Program-made: the position numbers and the translations under genes
Part shown: one piece after another, positions 37,635-45,286 of the stretch
Layout: each line of letters starts with the position of its first letter
Position numbering within the stretch: the first letter of the stretch is position 1
The notes under the pieces: generated by a model
Seen by the model: only the letters and a program-made list of their open reading frames with translations
Databases searched by the model: none
Told to the model about the DNA's origin: nothing
Origin: an uncultured Bacilli bacterium
GTDB lineage: Bacteria > Bacillota_I > Bacilli_A > RF39 > UBA660
Direction of reading: 5' to 3'
DNA: 45,286 bases
Assembly: GCA_934148875.1 (NCBI GenBank)
Contig: CAKPDJ010000007.1
Span: 1-45,286, forward strand

Positions 37635-40043
37635 ATGGAAGAATATCAAAATGTATTATCTGATAATGTATTATCTGATATAGAATTAGAAAATATTGAT
37701 AAGTATTTTAGAGCAGCTAATTATTTATCAGTTGGACAATTATATTTAAGAAATAATCCTCTTTTAAGAGAACCACTAAAGTTTAGTGATATTAAAAAGA
37801 ATATTGTTGGTCATTGGGGAACTGTACCAGGACAGAATTTTATTTATACACATTTGAATCGTATTATTAAAAAGTATGATTTAGATATGATTTATTTATC
37901 AGGACCAGGACATGGTGGTAACTTTATGATAGCTAATACTTACTTGGAAGGTAGTTATAGTGAAGTTTATCCTAATATTACTGAAGATATTGAAGGAATG
38001 CAAAAACTATTTAAACAGTTTTCTTTTCCAGGAGGGGTATCTAGCCATGTGGCACCTGAAACACCTGGTTCTATTCATGAAGGCGGAGAATTAGGATATA
38101 GTTTAGCACACGCTTTTGGAGCCATTTTAGATAATCCTGACTTAATAGCTACTTGTGTAGTAGGTGATGGTGAAGCTGAAACAGGACCACTTGCTACTAG
38201 TTGGCATTATAATAAATTCTTAAATCCAAAAACAGATGGCGCTATAATTCCTATTTTACATTTAAACGGTTATAAAATAGCTAATCCTACTATTTTTGCG
38301 AGAATTAGCGAAGAGGAATTGATAGAGTTCTTTAAGGGATGTGGATATGATCCTATCATAGTTAGTGGTAATGATCCAAAAATTATGCATCAGAAAATGG
38401 CTTATACTTTAGATAGAGTTGTTGAGAAAATTAAAAAGATACAAACTGATGCTAGAACTAATGGTATTACTACTAGACCTATTTGGCCTATGATTATTTT
38501 AAAAACACCAAAAGGTTGGACAGGACCTAAAGAGGTAGATGGTAAACCAGTAGAAAATTCTTTTAGGTCACATCAAGTTCCTATCGTTATTTCTGAAAAT
38601 TCTCCTGAAAATGTAGTATTATTAGAAAATTGGTTAAGAAGTTATCATCCAGAAGAATTATTTGATGAAAATGGTACTTTACTACCTGAGTTAAAAGCAC
38701 TGACACCAATTGGAAATAGAAGAATGGGTTCTAATCCTCATGCTAATGGTGGAATGTTACTTGAAGAATTACGTACACCTGATTTTAGAGAATATGGTGT
38801 TGATGTTACGATGCCAGGTGAAGTAATGGCACAAGATATGAAAGAACTAGGAAGATATATTCGTGATGTAGTAGCACTTAATGAAGACAAAAAGAACTTT
38901 AGAATATTTGGACCTGATGAAGCTTTATCTAATCGTCTTAATTATATTTTTGAGAAAACTAATCGTCAATTTAATGCTACCACTTATAATAGTGATGAAT
39001 TTTTAGCTAATGAAGGAAGAGTACTTGATTCTTATTTGTCAGAACATGCTTGCGAGGGATGGTTAGAAGGATATTTATTAACAGGTAGACATGGTTTCTT
39101 TCATACATATGAAGCATTTGCTAGAATAATTGATTCAATGGCAAGTCAACATGCAAAATGGTTAAAAGTTACTAGTGAACTTCCTTGGCGTAGACCGATA
39201 GCTTCACTTAACTATATTTTATCTAGTCATATTTGGCAGCAAGACCATAATGGTTATACGCACCAAGACCCAGGCTTTTTGTCACATTTAGTAACGAAAA
39301 AAGCTGATATAGTTAGAATGTACTTACCACCTGATGCAAACTGTTTATTATCATGCTTTGATCACTGTATTAAAACAAAAAATTATATAAACGTAATAGT
39401 AGCTAGTAAACATCCTAGACCTCAGTGGTTAACAATGGAACAAGCAGTTAAACATTGTACACAAGGAATTGGTATTTGGGATTGGGCAAGTAATGATCAA
39501 AATAGTGAAACAGATATCGTAATGGCATGTTGTGGTGATACTCCAACTCTTGAAACACTTGCAGCAGTATCAATACTTCGTAATAGTTTTCCAGAGTTGA
39601 AAATCAGAGTAGTTAATGTAGTTGATTTAATGAGATTACAATCTAATTTGGAACATCCACATGGTTTAAAAGATGAAGATTATGATTTATTATTTACTAA
39701 AGATAAGCCTATTATATTTGCTTTCCATGGTTATGCTTCGTTAATACATCAACTTACATATAAACGTACTAACAAAGAATTACATGTTCATGGTTATAAA
39801 GAAGAAGGAACTATTACGACACCATTCGATATGCGTGTTCAAAATGAACTTGATCGTTATCACTTAGTAATGGATGCTTTAAAATATTTACCTCAACTTG
39901 GTAATAGAAGCGCTATTCTTAATCAATGGTGTAAAGATAAATTAATTGAACATAAAGAATATATCCATGAATATGGTGATGATATGCCTGATGTTAAGAA
40001 TTGGACTTGGGAAAAATCAACTAACACAAATAATTTAATATAA
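37635..40043 (+). CDS. xfp: Xylulose-5-phosphate/fructose-6-phosphate phosphoketolase
   Basis: This 802-aa thiamine-diphosphate enzyme splits xylulose 5-phosphate (and often fructose 6-phosphate) with phosphate to give acetyl phosphate plus glyceraldehyde 3-phosphate or erythrose 4-phosphate. Clear signatures are LSGPGHGG, the GGVSSHVAPETPGSIHEGGELG block, GDGEAETGPLATSW (ThDP pyrophosphate binding), GRHGFFHTYEAF and QDHNGYTHQDPGF. It is full length. It suggests a heterolactic or acetate-yielding pathway of sugar use. It is a single gene between the CRISPR array and the O-acetylation cluster, with its own promoter and terminator. Confidence 0.97.
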   Translation: MEEYQNVLSDNVLSDIELENIDKYFRAANYLSVGQLYLRNNPLLREPLKFSDIKKNIVGHWGTVPGQNFIYTHLNRIIKKYDLDMIYLSGPGHGGNFMIANTYLEGSYSEVYPNITEDIEGMQKLFKQFSFPGGVSSHVAPETPGSIHEGGELGYSLAHAFGAILDNPDLIATCVVGDGEAETGPLATSWHYNKFLNPKTDGAIIPILHLNGYKIANPTIFARISEEELIEFFKGCGYDPIIVSGNDPKIMHQKMAYTLDRVVEKIKKIQTDARTNGITTRPIWPMIILKTPKGWTGPKEVDGKPVENSFRSHQVPIVISENSPENVVLLENWLRSYHPEELFDENGTLLPELKALTPIGNRRMGSNPHANGGMLLEELRTPDFREYGVDVTMPGEVMAQDMKELGRYIRDVVALNEDKKNFRIFGPDEALSNRLNYIFEKTNRQFNATTYNSDEFLANEGRVLDSYLSEHACEGWLEGYLLTGRHGFFHTYEAFARIIDSMASQHAKWLKVTSELPWRRPIASLNYILSSHIWQQDHNGYTHQDPGFLSHLVTKKADIVRMYLPPDANCLLSCFDHCIKTKNYINVIVASKHPRPQWLTMEQAVKHCTQGIGIWDWASNDQNSETDIVMACCGDTPTLETLAAVSILRNSFPELKIRVVNVVDLMRLQSNLEHPHGLKDEDYDLLFTKDKPIIFAFHGYASLIHQLTYKRTNKELHVHGYKEEGTITTPFDMRVQNELDRYHLVMDALKYLPQLGNRSAILNQWCKDKLIEHKEYIHEYGDDMPDVKNWTWEKSTNTNNLI

Positions 40044-40052
40044 TTTATATTG

Positions 40053-40080
40053 GTAAGGCTAGTAAGTAGTCTTACTTTTA
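40053..40080 (+). terminator. Terminator of xfp
   Basis: GTAAGGCT pairs with AGTCTTAC (one G-U) around a 7-nt loop, followed by TTTTATTTATT. Confidence 0.7.
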
Positions 40081-40100
40081 TTTATTAAATTGGAAATATA

Positions 40101-40109
40101 TGGTATACT
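40101..40109 (+). promoter_or_regulatory. Extended -10 promoter of the O-acetylation cluster
   Basis: TG-G-TATACT fits an extended -10, 34 nt before ATG 40143. The -35 is weak. TAGGAGAT follows as ribosome binding site. Confidence 0.5.
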
Positions 40110-40142
40110 AATTAACGAATAGATATAATATAGGAGATATTT

Positions 40143-41543
40143 ATGGTTTTTTCGAGTGTTTCATTTTTATATTATTTTTTACCAGTTGTCTTAATTTTAT
40201 ATTTCTTAGCTCCACAAAAACTTAGAAATTTGGTTTTATTAATTGGTAGTTTATTTTTCTATTTTTATGGAGAACCTAGATATATTTTAGTATTAATATT
40301 TTCTATTATTTTTAACTATTATATTGGTAGGTTAATAGAAAAGTTAACTAATAAAAATATTAAGAAAATGGTTTTTATAAGTAGTATAGTTATTAATTTT
40401 GGATTATTATTTTATTTTAAATACTTTAATTTCTTTATAGATAATATTAATAATATTTTTGCAACCAATATTAATCCACTTAATATAGTTATGCCAATTG
40501 GTATTAGTTTCTTTACTTTCCAGGCTAGTAGTTATGTTATCGATATATATAGAGGTAAGGTAACAAGTGCTAACAGTGTTTTAGATTTTGCTACTTACTT
40601 ATCACTTTTTCCACAATTAATTGCGGGACCAATAGTTCGTTATGAAACAGTAGCAGAAGAGATGAAAGATCGTAAGACTAATTATACTAATTTTAGTAAT
40701 GGAGTTAGGAAATTTATCTTTGGGCTTTCTAAAAAAGTATTACTTGCTAATGTATTAGGTGAATTTTCGAGTATATTATTTTCAATGCAAACTAAGAGTG
40801 TTTTAGCCTATTGGTTAAAGGCAATAGCTGATACTTTACAGATATATTTAGATTTTTCTGGATATAGTGATATGGCTATTGGTTTAGGACTTATGTTTGG
40901 TTTTCATTTCTTGGAAAACTTTAACTATCCATTTATAGCTAGTAGTGTTACAGAGTTTTGGCATCGTTGGCATATATCTTTATCAAGTTGGTTTAAAGAT
41001 TATATTTATATTCCACTTGGGGGAAGTAGAGTAGGAACTTTTAGAAGATACCTAAATATATTCATAGTTTGGATGGTAACTGGACTTTGGCATGGAGCTA
41101 GTTGGAATTTTGTATTATGGGGTGTTTATTTCGCTGTTTTTCTAATACTAGAAAAGATGTTTTTGTATAAGTTTTTTAATAAACATAAAGTGCTTGGTAT
41201 TATTTGGACTGATTTATTAGCTGTTATTAGTTTCGTTATTTTTAATCAAACTACTTTATCAGGAATAGGAACATTCATAAGTTCAATGTTTGGATTTAAT
41301 AATTTAAAATTTACTAATATTGAAACAATGTATTATTTAAAAAATTATATCGTTATATTAATAATTAGTATTTTATTTTCAACTCCTTTATGTAAATACT
41401 TGGTGTTAAGAATGAAAGAATGTAAGATTGGTAATACTATAATATCAGTAATTGAACCAGTTATTTATATTGGATTATTACTATTATGTACAGCATTTAT
41501 TGTTGATGAATCTTTTAATCCATTCTTATATTTTCGTTTTTAG
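40143..41543 (+). CDS. MBOAT O-acyltransferase (AlgI/DltB-like)
   Basis: This 466-aa membrane protein with about ten helices starts MVFSSVSFLYYFLPVVLILYF, as in AlgI-type proteins. It has PIGISFFTFQ, the FPQLIAGPIVRY block, FWHRWHISLSSWFKDYIYIPLGGSR and the catalytic His in TGLWHGASWNF. Such proteins take acetyl groups from the cytoplasm and hand them across the membrane to an outer transferase. It is followed by a DHHW/AlgX-like partner, with 10 nt between. The target is probably a surface polysaccharide. Confidence 0.9.
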   Translation: MVFSSVSFLYYFLPVVLILYFLAPQKLRNLVLLIGSLFFYFYGEPRYILVLIFSIIFNYYIGRLIEKLTNKNIKKMVFISSIVINFGLLFYFKYFNFFIDNINNIFATNINPLNIVMPIGISFFTFQASSYVIDIYRGKVTSANSVLDFATYLSLFPQLIAGPIVRYETVAEEMKDRKTNYTNFSNGVRKFIFGLSKKVLLANVLGEFSSILFSMQTKSVLAYWLKAIADTLQIYLDFSGYSDMAIGLGLMFGFHFLENFNYPFIASSVTEFWHRWHISLSSWFKDYIYIPLGGSRVGTFRRYLNIFIVWMVTGLWHGASWNFVLWGVYFAVFLILEKMFLYKFFNKHKVLGIIWTDLLAVISFVIFNQTTLSGIGTFISSMFGFNNLKFTNIETMYYLKNYIVILIISILFSTPLCKYLVLRMKECKIGNTIISVIEPVIYIGLLLLCTAFIVDESFNPFLYFRF

Positions 41544-41553
41544 GGAGGGTAAC

Positions 41554-42648
41554 ATGAAAGATAAAATAATTACATTTTCGTTTGTAGTTTGTTTAATACT
41601 ATTTATGATACTTGGAATATTTATTAAAGATAAAGATATATCTTATCAAGAAAGAAGAAAACTAGCTAAATTACCAACTGATTGGAACACAGTACTTGAT
41701 GAAGATAGTACTTTCTTTGATGATTTAGATGATTATTTCTTAGATCAGTTTCCATTTAGAGACTGGTTTAGGAAGGTAAAAGGAATTGTGTCAGTTCGTC
41801 TATTTAATAAAAAAATAGAACATCAGGTGTTTGTTCAAAATAATTACTTGTTTCAATTAGATACCGTTCTAAATACAAAATCAGTTAATCATTTAATAGA
41901 TAGAGTTAATTATATTGATAATGAATATTTGACTAATCAAAATATCTATTTTGGAATGATACCAGATAAAAATTATTATTTGAATGATAACTCAATACCA
42001 AAAATTGATTATGAAAAGTTAGAAAATTTATTAAAAGAAAATTTATCTAATAATATTAAATTTATTGATTTAAAAGATACTTTAAGTTTAGATTCATATT
42101 ATCGTACTGATATTCACTGGAAGCAGGATAAATTAGAACCAGTAGTAAGAATACTACAAAATGAAATGAATTTAGATAATACTATATTTCCTAGTAGTAG
42201 ACATGAATATAATTCATTTTATGGAGCTTTATATGGAAGAATTTCATCAGCAGTATCAGCTGATACGTTAGTTTATTTAACTAATGATAATATTGATAAA
42301 GCTACAGTTTATAATTATGAGAAAAAGATAACACAAAAAGTGTATACAGAAGAATATTTAAAGAATGTAGATAGTTATGATGTTTATTTATCTGGTGCTA
42401 CACCGTTATTAGTTATTAATAATGATAATTGTAGTAATGATAGAGAATTAATTATATTTAGAGATTCTTTTGGAAGTAGTATTTCACCATTATTAATTGA
42501 TAATTACAGTAAGATAACACTTATTGATTTACGTTATATTAATAGTAAATTACTTGGTAGTATTGATGAAGTTTCATTTGATGAAGCAGATGATATTTTG
42601 TTTTTATATAGTGTACCAATTATTAATAATAGTTTTACTTTAAAATAA
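41554..42648 (+). CDS. DHHW/AlgX-like acetyltransferase partner
   Basis: This 364-aa protein is anchored by one N-terminal helix (about 5-24). It has the DHHW-type motif YRTDIHWKQD, with the first His replaced by Ile, and a later GASISP-like segment, FRDSFGSSIS, the Ser block of the SGNH fold. These proteins add acetyl to sugars outside the membrane together with an MBOAT protein. ATG 41554 has GGGAGG upstream; the frame from 41452 lies within the MBOAT gene. The lost His in TDIHW is worth noting, but the D-x-H pair is kept. Confidence 0.82.
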   Translation: MKDKIITFSFVVCLILFMILGIFIKDKDISYQERRKLAKLPTDWNTVLDEDSTFFDDLDDYFLDQFPFRDWFRKVKGIVSVRLFNKKIEHQVFVQNNYLFQLDTVLNTKSVNHLIDRVNYIDNEYLTNQNIYFGMIPDKNYYLNDNSIPKIDYEKLENLLKENLSNNIKFIDLKDTLSLDSYYRTDIHWKQDKLEPVVRILQNEMNLDNTIFPSSRHEYNSFYGALYGRISSAVSADTLVYLTNDNIDKATVYNYEKKITQKVYTEEYLKNVDSYDVYLSGATPLLVINNDNCSNDRELIIFRDSFGSSISPLLIDNYSKITLIDLRYINSKLLGSIDEVSFDEADDILFLYSVPIINNSFTLK

Positions 42649-42671
42649 ATAATAAATAAAAAATAGTTAAA

Positions 42672-42693
42672 TGTAAGTAAAATATCACTTACA
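42672..42693. other. Hairpin between the O-acetylation genes
   Basis: TGTAAGT-aaaatatc-ACTTACA is a perfect 7-bp inverted repeat 28 nt before ATG 42721. No U-run follows, so it may be an RNA processing or operator site rather than a terminator. Confidence 0.4.
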
Positions 42694-42720
42694 AAAACTA
42701 TTATACGAGGAGAGATTTAG

Positions 42721-43185
42721 ATGAAAAAAATAGGTTATGGATTATTAATATTAAGTTTAGTTTTATGTTTTGCAGGATGTCAAAAACAGAGTGAGAATAT
42801 TTCTGGCTCACTAAGTGATATTATGAAAGAGGTTTATAAAAATATTCCTGAAGATGAATTACCAGAGTTAATAAATGAAAAAGTAAATAAAGATAATCAG
42901 GAGTATTATTTAGGAAGTAGTGATATTACTTATAAAGAGGCTTTAGCATCTGAACCACTTATGTCTTCTGTTGCTCACTCAGTAGTATTAGTTAGAGCTA
43001 ATAGTGTTAAAGATGTTGACAATATCAAGAAAGAGATAAAAGAGAAAATTGATCCTAGAAAATGGGTATGTGTTGGAGTAGATGAGAAGAATGTTTTAGT
43101 TGAGAGTAAAGGAGATTTAGTTATCTTAATAATGGATAACAAATATGCTACAACTATTCGTGATAATTTCTTAAACTTAAAATAA
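42721..43185 (+). CDS. DUF4358-like lipoprotein
   Basis: This 154-aa lipoprotein has a signal peptide with lipobox FAGC at Cys 20. The mature part has the DUF4358 pattern, VVLVRANSVKDVDNIKKEIKEKIDPRKWVC, then VLVESKGDLVILIMDN. It is a common member of O-acetylation clusters of gut Firmicutes. It acts on the outer face of the membrane; its job is not known. It lies between the DHHW and SGNH genes. Confidence 0.75.
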   Translation: MKKIGYGLLILSLVLCFAGCQKQSENISGSLSDIMKEVYKNIPEDELPELINEKVNKDNQEYYLGSSDITYKEALASEPLMSSVAHSVVLVRANSVKDVDNIKKEIKEKIDPRKWVCVGVDEKNVLVESKGDLVILIMDNKYATTIRDNFLNLK

Positions 43186-43273
43186 TAGTAAATTGATGTC
43201 AAATAGGGGAATGTTTAATAATTATTCTTCTATTTTTTTATTAAAATGGAATATACTAAGTATGGTGAGATAT

Positions 43274-44137
43274 ATGAAAAAGTCTATAAAAAGTTTATCT
43301 AATAAAAAAAATATATATTTAATGATAGGACTATCAGTTATCTGTCTAATTATAATCATAATTATGGTATTTTTAATGTTACCTTTAAATTCTCATAGAA
43401 ATAATGATAGTAATAAATCTGATAATACTACACCAGTTTCTAGTCAAACGCCAACACCTAGTGTTACTCCAACACCAACTCCATCATCAAGTGTTACTCC
43501 ATCACCAAGTCCAACGCCTAGTCCGTCACCAAGTCCAACTCCATCATCTAAACCAAAACCTACATCTTCACCTAAACCAATGCCATCAGTATCAAAAACA
43601 GAAATAACTCGTATTTTTGAAGAGAAAAAGGCGGTAGTAGCAGGAGATTCTATGGCAGAAGGACTAGTTGCTTATGGGGTATTACCAGATAGTAATGTTG
43701 TTTGGTATAGAGGTAGACGAATTGATAATATGAAAACGGATATGCCTAAAATTACTTCACTTCAACCTAAGTATTTATTTTTAACTTATGGTTCTAATGA
43801 TTTGGAACTTTGGGTTGGTAGAGTAGATCCTTTTATTAATCATTTTAAAAATACACTTAGTTATATAAGGAGTGTTTTACCTGATACACAAATAATTATT
43901 AATTCAATACTTCCAGTTAGTGATGAAGCAATTAAACGTAATAATGCTTTTTCATACCAAGAATTATTTAATACTAGACTTAAACAACTTGCAGATAGTG
44001 AAGGTATTCCTTTTTTAGAGAACAGTGTTTATTTGGAATATAATGCGAATCCATTTTCTACTGATGGTGTTCATCCTAAGGGATTTTATTATCCACTTTG
44101 GGCTAAAAATATGGCTAATTATTTGGAAAATCATTAA
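43274..44137 (+). CDS. SGNH hydrolase with Pro/Ser/Thr-rich linker
   Basis: This 287-aa protein has a basic start, a membrane helix near 16-38, a linker rich in TP, SP and KP from about 57-115, and an SGNH hydrolase domain with GDSMAEG, YGSNDLE and TDGVHPKG (block V Asp and His). It should act on acetyl groups of surface polysaccharide, either removing or transferring them. ATG 43274 is used because GGTGAG precedes it and TATACT (43252-43257) gives a start near 43264; the frame is open from 43193. The repetitive linker could change length by slippage. Confidence 0.82.
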   Translation: MKKSIKSLSNKKNIYLMIGLSVICLIIIIIMVFLMLPLNSHRNNDSNKSDNTTPVSSQTPTPSVTPTPTPSSSVTPSPSPTPSPSPSPTPSSKPKPTSSPKPMPSVSKTEITRIFEEKKAVVAGDSMAEGLVAYGVLPDSNVVWYRGRRIDNMKTDMPKITSLQPKYLFLTYGSNDLELWVGRVDPFINHFKNTLSYIRSVLPDTQIIINSILPVSDEAIKRNNAFSYQELFNTRLKQLADSEGIPFLENSVYLEYNANPFSTDGVHPKGFYYPLWAKNMANYLENH

Positions 44138-44139
44138 TC

Positions 44140-44168
44140 AAAGTGTTTCTTTATGGGAACACTTTTTC
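44140..44168 (+). terminator. Terminator of the O-acetylation cluster
   Basis: AAAGTGTT pairs with AACACTTT around a 10-nt loop and is followed by TTCTTAT. Confidence 0.7.
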
Positions 44169-44191
44169 TTATGTTTAAAAGTATTAAAGTA

Positions 44192-44200
44192 TGATATAAT
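44192..44200 (+). promoter_or_regulatory. Extended -10 promoter of the cysteine-rich gene
   Basis: TG-A-TATAAT matches an extended -10, 27 nt before ATG 44227. It is identical to the -10 of the CRISPR array. Confidence 0.55.
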
Positions 44201-44226
44201 AGGTAAAAGATGTAGAGGTATTTTTT

Positions 44227-44760
44227 ATGAAAAGAAAAGAAAAAAGAATATTGAGAAAAACAATTAAATTTATTGAAAATGAACCAATAACTGAAAAAGA
44301 AAAAGAATCAAAAATTAAAAAAATAACGGAAATATTGGAAATAACAGACCGTAATGAAAAATATTCTAGACTTTATGATGAGTTATGTGATTATTTGGAT
44401 AATAAATGCCATGAGTATAATTTATGTAAGTTTAAAGATGGCATATGTGAGAAAAGAAGATGTGTGTGTAAAAAGGATGTTCCTATATATCCTAATGGAT
44501 GCTGTTACAGTACAACACGACATGAAAACTGTAAATATTTAACTGATAAAGGATGTAGTATTAGAAATGTTGCTTGTAAGTTATTTATTTGTGGATATAT
44601 AAGAAAAACGAGAAAGGTTAAATTTTCTTTAAATAAAATTTATTTATCTAAGTATACTTTAAATTTTAGTCAAAGATTATATTTGTCTATAACTTATTTT
44701 ACTACTAAGGAGGTTTTAATTAAAGGCTTATTGAAAAGGAGAGGATTATATGGAATCTAA
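44227..44760 (+). CDS. Cysteine-rich protein, possible metal-binding
   Basis: This 177-aa protein has a basic, helical N-terminus and a Cys cluster from about 54 to 122 with some thirteen Cys: C-x-E-Y-N-L-C, C-E-K-R-R-C-V-C-K, PNGCC, HENC, DKGC, NVACKLFICG. The spacing resembles zinc- or iron-chelating YkgJ-type proteins but is not a clear match. The C-terminus is basic and aromatic. It may bind a metal or an iron-sulfur cluster. It overlaps the SDR gene by 11 nt, so both are made together. Confidence 0.6.
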   Translation: MKRKEKRILRKTIKFIENEPITEKEKESKIKKITEILEITDRNEKYSRLYDELCDYLDNKCHEYNLCKFKDGICEKRRCVCKKDVPIYPNGCCYSTTRHENCKYLTDKGCSIRNVACKLFICGYIRKTRKVKFSLNKIYLSKYTLNFSQRLYLSITYFTTKEVLIKGLLKRRGLYGI

Positions 44761-45286
44761 TAGAAATGTAGTTTTGGTTACAGGTGGAGCTAGAGGAATT
44801 GGAAGAAGTACTATTATAGAATTTGCTAAGAATGGATATGATGTGGTTATTAATTACTGTCATAGTGGAGTAGAAGCTAATGAATTAAAAGAATTTGTGG
44901 AAAAACAGTATAATGTTCGTGCTTTGGTAGTTAAGGCTTCTGTTTCTAATGAAAGTGAAGTAGAAAAAATGGTAACAGAAGTTATTCAGGAGTTTGGACA
45001 TATTGATTGTTTAGTTAATAATGCCGGAATAGCTATTGATACTACTTTTGATGATAAAACTTATGATAATTTTATGGAAACTTTAAAGGTTAATTTAATT
45101 GGTACTTTTATGGTTAGCAAGTATGTTGGTAAATATATGTTAGCAAATGGTAGTGGTAATATTATTAATGTTTCTTCTACTAATGGTATTGATACTGTTT
45201 ATCCTGAGAGCTTAGATTATGATGCATCTAAGGCTGGTGTGATTTCACTTACTAAAAATCTTGCTTTACATTATGCACCTAATATT
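44750..45286 (+). CDS. SDR oxidoreductase, FabG-like (cut by window edge)
   Basis: The first 179 codons of a short-chain dehydrogenase are present: TGGARGIG (nucleotide binding), VNNAG, NVSSTNG with the catalytic Ser, and YDASK with Tyr and Lys. AAGGAGAGG stands 5 nt before ATG 44750. It resembles 3-oxoacyl-ACP reductase (FabG) or related sugar/alcohol dehydrogenases; the C-terminal third is outside the window. It overlaps the cysteine-rich gene by 11 nt. Confidence 0.85.
   Translation, partial: MESNRNVVLVTGGARGIGRSTIIEFAKNGYDVVINYCHSGVEANELKEFVEKQYNVRALVVKASVSNESEVEKMVTEVIQEFGHIDCLVNNAGIAIDTTFDDKTYDNFMETLKVNLIGTFMVSKYVGKYMLANGSGNIINVSSTNGIDTVYPESLDYDASKAGVISLTKNLALHYAPNI

Overview
The window comes from an AT-rich (roughly 27% GC by eye) low-GC Firmicute/Bacilli-type bacterium that uses the standard code. 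Tryptophan is TGG in the long genes, and TAA or TAG end nearly every gene. A cotJ-type spore-coat locus and the remains of a collagen-like (BclA-type) surface protein point to an endospore-forming ancestry. Overall gene style suggests an uncultured gut Bacilli lineage close to the Mollicutes; that placement is inference.

Layout. 1-9545 is an accessory block. It has a leftward set of replication/excision-like small genes, a divergently transcribed double-HTH repressor with visible operators, a GIY-YIG protein, a complete type I restriction-modification operon (hsdR-hsdM-hsdS), and an unrecognised 318-aa protein with an RHxxxH motif like that of HEPN RNases. A 19-bp sequence occurs once on each side of the restriction block in opposite orientation. 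9766-10185 is a decayed collagen-like gene. 10239-14800 holds housekeeping genes (PAP2 phosphatase, EamA-like transporter, MutT-type Nudix, cysteine desulfurase plus TtcA-like tRNA thiolase) and a decayed TnpB. 14894-19301 holds an unusual single-AAA+ Clp-like ATPase, a convergent cotJC and cotJA-cotJB fusion, a membrane-anchored protein and tRNA-His. 19538-23091 is a patchwork of small genes (SET methyltransferase, Nudix, MazG, deoxyribonucleotidase, NTF2-like) and at least four pseudogenes, with a 234-bp duplication that created a chimeric Nudix N-terminus. 23250-30189 holds a second cysteine desulfurase with thioredoxin and CcdA/DsbD-like partners, a UvrD-family helicase, tandem GNATs, an SDR and a DUF3592-like protein.

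30214-37526 is a complete, compact type II CRISPR-Cas locus: cas9 (1092 aa), tracrRNA, cas1, cas2, a csn2-like gene, and 25 repeats with 24 spacers. The tracrRNA sits between cas9 and cas1, its promoter lies inside the last codons of cas9, and its terminator abuts the cas1 start. A terminator-like hairpin lies between the cas9 promoter and the cas9 ribosome binding site, so the cas9 transcript may be attenuated. The array has almost no separate leader: csn2 ends 24 nt before repeat 1. Two spacers are variants of one target, and another resembles hsdS.

37635-45286 holds phosphoketolase (central carbon metabolism), an envelope polysaccharide O-acetylation cluster (MBOAT, DHHW/AlgX-like, DUF4358-like lipoprotein, SGNH hydrolase), a cysteine-rich protein and an SDR cut by the window edge.

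The best candidates for new biology are the cas9 leader hairpin with the nested tracrRNA, the candidate HEPN protein beside the restriction operon, the single-AAA+ Clp-like ATPase and the CotJA-CotJB fusion.
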